A DNA stretch of 64,000 nt from Amphritea atlantica (GTDB lineage: Bacteria > Pseudomonadota > Gammaproteobacteria > Pseudomonadales > Balneatricaceae). Of the stretch, positions 63,428 through 64,000 are shown piece by piece. Where the stretch lies: contig NZ_FOGB01000009.1 in the NCBI RefSeq assembly GCF_900111095.1, forward strand, positions 1 through 64,000. Reading direction: 5' to 3'. Under the pieces are notes generated by a model. That model searched no databases, was not told the DNA's origin, and was given only the letters and a program-made list of their open reading frames with translations. Made by a program: the position numbers and the translations under genes. How positions within the stretch are numbered: the first letter of the stretch is position 1; each line of letters begins with the position of its first letter.

Positions 63428-64000
63428 TTAACCGACCCATACCCGGGCATTGCGGAACATCCGCATCCAGGCACCATCTTCTTCCCAATGCCCCGGAGCC
63501 CAGCTATTGGTGACCGCACGGAACACCCGCTCTGGGTGTGGCATCATGATGGTCACCCGGCCATCAGTGGTGGTCACACCCGTAATACCCTCTGGTGAGC
63601 CATTCGGATTAGCTGGATAAGACTCAGTCACCCGGCCATGGTTATCCACATAGCGCAGCGCGACTGCGCCAGAACTCTGCAGGCTAGCCAGATGGGTCTG
63701 ATCGGCGAACTCCGCCCGTCCCTCACCATGAGCCACAGCGATTGGCATACGCGAACCAGCCATTCCCTGCAGGAAGACAGACTGACTCTCCTGCACCTCA
63801 ACCATCGCTACACGGGCTTCAAACTGTTCAGACATATTGCGCACAAAATGCGGCCAGAGGTCGGCCCCCGGAATCAGCTCATGCAGGTTAGACAGCATCT
63901 GACAGCCATTACAGATACCCAGCGCAAAGGTATCTTCACGATTGAAGAACGCTTCAAACTGATCCCGTGCACGGGTGTTGAACAGAATCGATTTAGCCCA
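63428..64000 (-). CDS. purL: FGAM synthase PurL, C-terminal part
   Basis: The last 190 codons of phosphoribosylformylglycinamidine synthase; the rest lies beyond the right edge. This part is the class I glutamine amidotransferase domain, which releases ammonia from glutamine. The nucleophile Cys is in [10 protein letters not shown] (about 63885-63914), and the C-terminal PHPERVFR supplies the catalytic His and Glu. The long single-chain PurL with a fused glutaminase is typical of gammaproteobacteria. The frame is open to the window edge. Confidence 0.95.
   Translation of the reverse strand, partial: WAKSILFNTRARDQFEAFFNREDTFALGICNGCQMLSNLHELIPGADLWPHFVRNMSEQFEARVAMVEVQESQSVFLQGMAGSRMPIAVAHGEGRAEFADQTHLASLQSSGAVALRYVDNHGRVTESYPANPNGSPEGITGVTTTDGRVTIMMPHPERVFRAVTNSWAPGHWEEDGAWMRMFRNARVWVG

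Overview
The window looks like chromosome of a marine gammaproteobacterium, probably Oceanospirillales (Oceanospirillaceae-like). This rests on gene content and order: the rhodanese-grxC-secB / gpmI-envC-ctpA-yibQ cluster, gyrA-serC-pheA-hisC-(tyrA-aroA)-cmk-rpsA-ihfB-lapAB-pyrF, glnA-ntrBC with sigma-54 control, coaBC-algC-argB-slmA and ubiG-mupP-yciK are all close to the arrangement in pseudomonads and their relatives. The genus cannot be fixed from this sequence. Almost everything is core housekeeping DNA. I see no prophage, insertion sequence, CRISPR array, integron or recognisable defence island.

Layout. 1-120 is the reverse-strand 5' leader of an rRNA operon whose 16S gene lies off the left edge; two near-identical rrn promoters (93-120 and 291-318) drive it. 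366-673 is a non-coding, strongly palindromic repeat element. 674-9800 is a mixed segment: a TAXI-type TRAP solute receptor, aceK, pfkA, a lipoate-ligase-family gene, zapE, a DUF502 protein, gloC, a YbaK-type deacylase, a DUF5062 protein and a nucleoside deoxyribosyltransferase. 9850-12812 is the thiD-thiC thiamine operon under a TPP riboswitch. 12900-13420 holds two tandem, intergenic, GGA-rich RNA genes that look like CsrA/RsmA-sequestering small RNAs. 13530-19912 carries a glycosyltransferase, a PAP2 phosphatase, an alpha/beta hydrolase with mutM, rpmG-rpmB, radC and coaBC. 20013-23752 is algC-argB-slmA-TSUP transporter. 23741-30255 holds envelope, cell-division and glycolysis genes (yibQ, ctpA, envC, gpmI) divergent from yibN-grxC-secB. 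30375-35292 is trmL and the nitrogen-control block ntrC-ntrB-glnA with NtrC sites and a sigma-54 promoter. 35500-39736 is typA, pip, dtd and an AEC permease. 39795-53514 is a long reverse-strand run from gyrA to pyrF plus a ComEA-like gene, covering aromatic amino acid and serine synthesis, CMP kinase, ribosomal protein S1, IHF and LPS assembly. 53759-63325 includes ubiG, mupP, yciK, rluB, an H-NS-like protein, the yciO/rnm/yciB/yciI neighbourhood, an OmpA-like lipoprotein-free outer-membrane protein, a rhodanese and a TonB-dependent receptor broken by one in-frame stop. The 3' end of purL enters from the right edge.

How parts work together. ntrB/ntrC/glnA form a nitrogen-response circuit whose own DNA sites are visible. 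thiD/thiC are both under one riboswitch. algC, argB and slmA are packed with overlapping stop/start codons. EnvC, CtpA, SlmA, ZapE, YciB and MupP link the window to cell division and peptidoglycan turnover. The most unusual content is non-coding: the tandem GGA-rich RNAs, an orphan terminator near 15.3 kb that may end a further RNA, the palindromic element at 0.4-0.65 kb, and short tandem repeats beside thiC and algC. Coordinates of RNA ends and promoters are inferred by eye.
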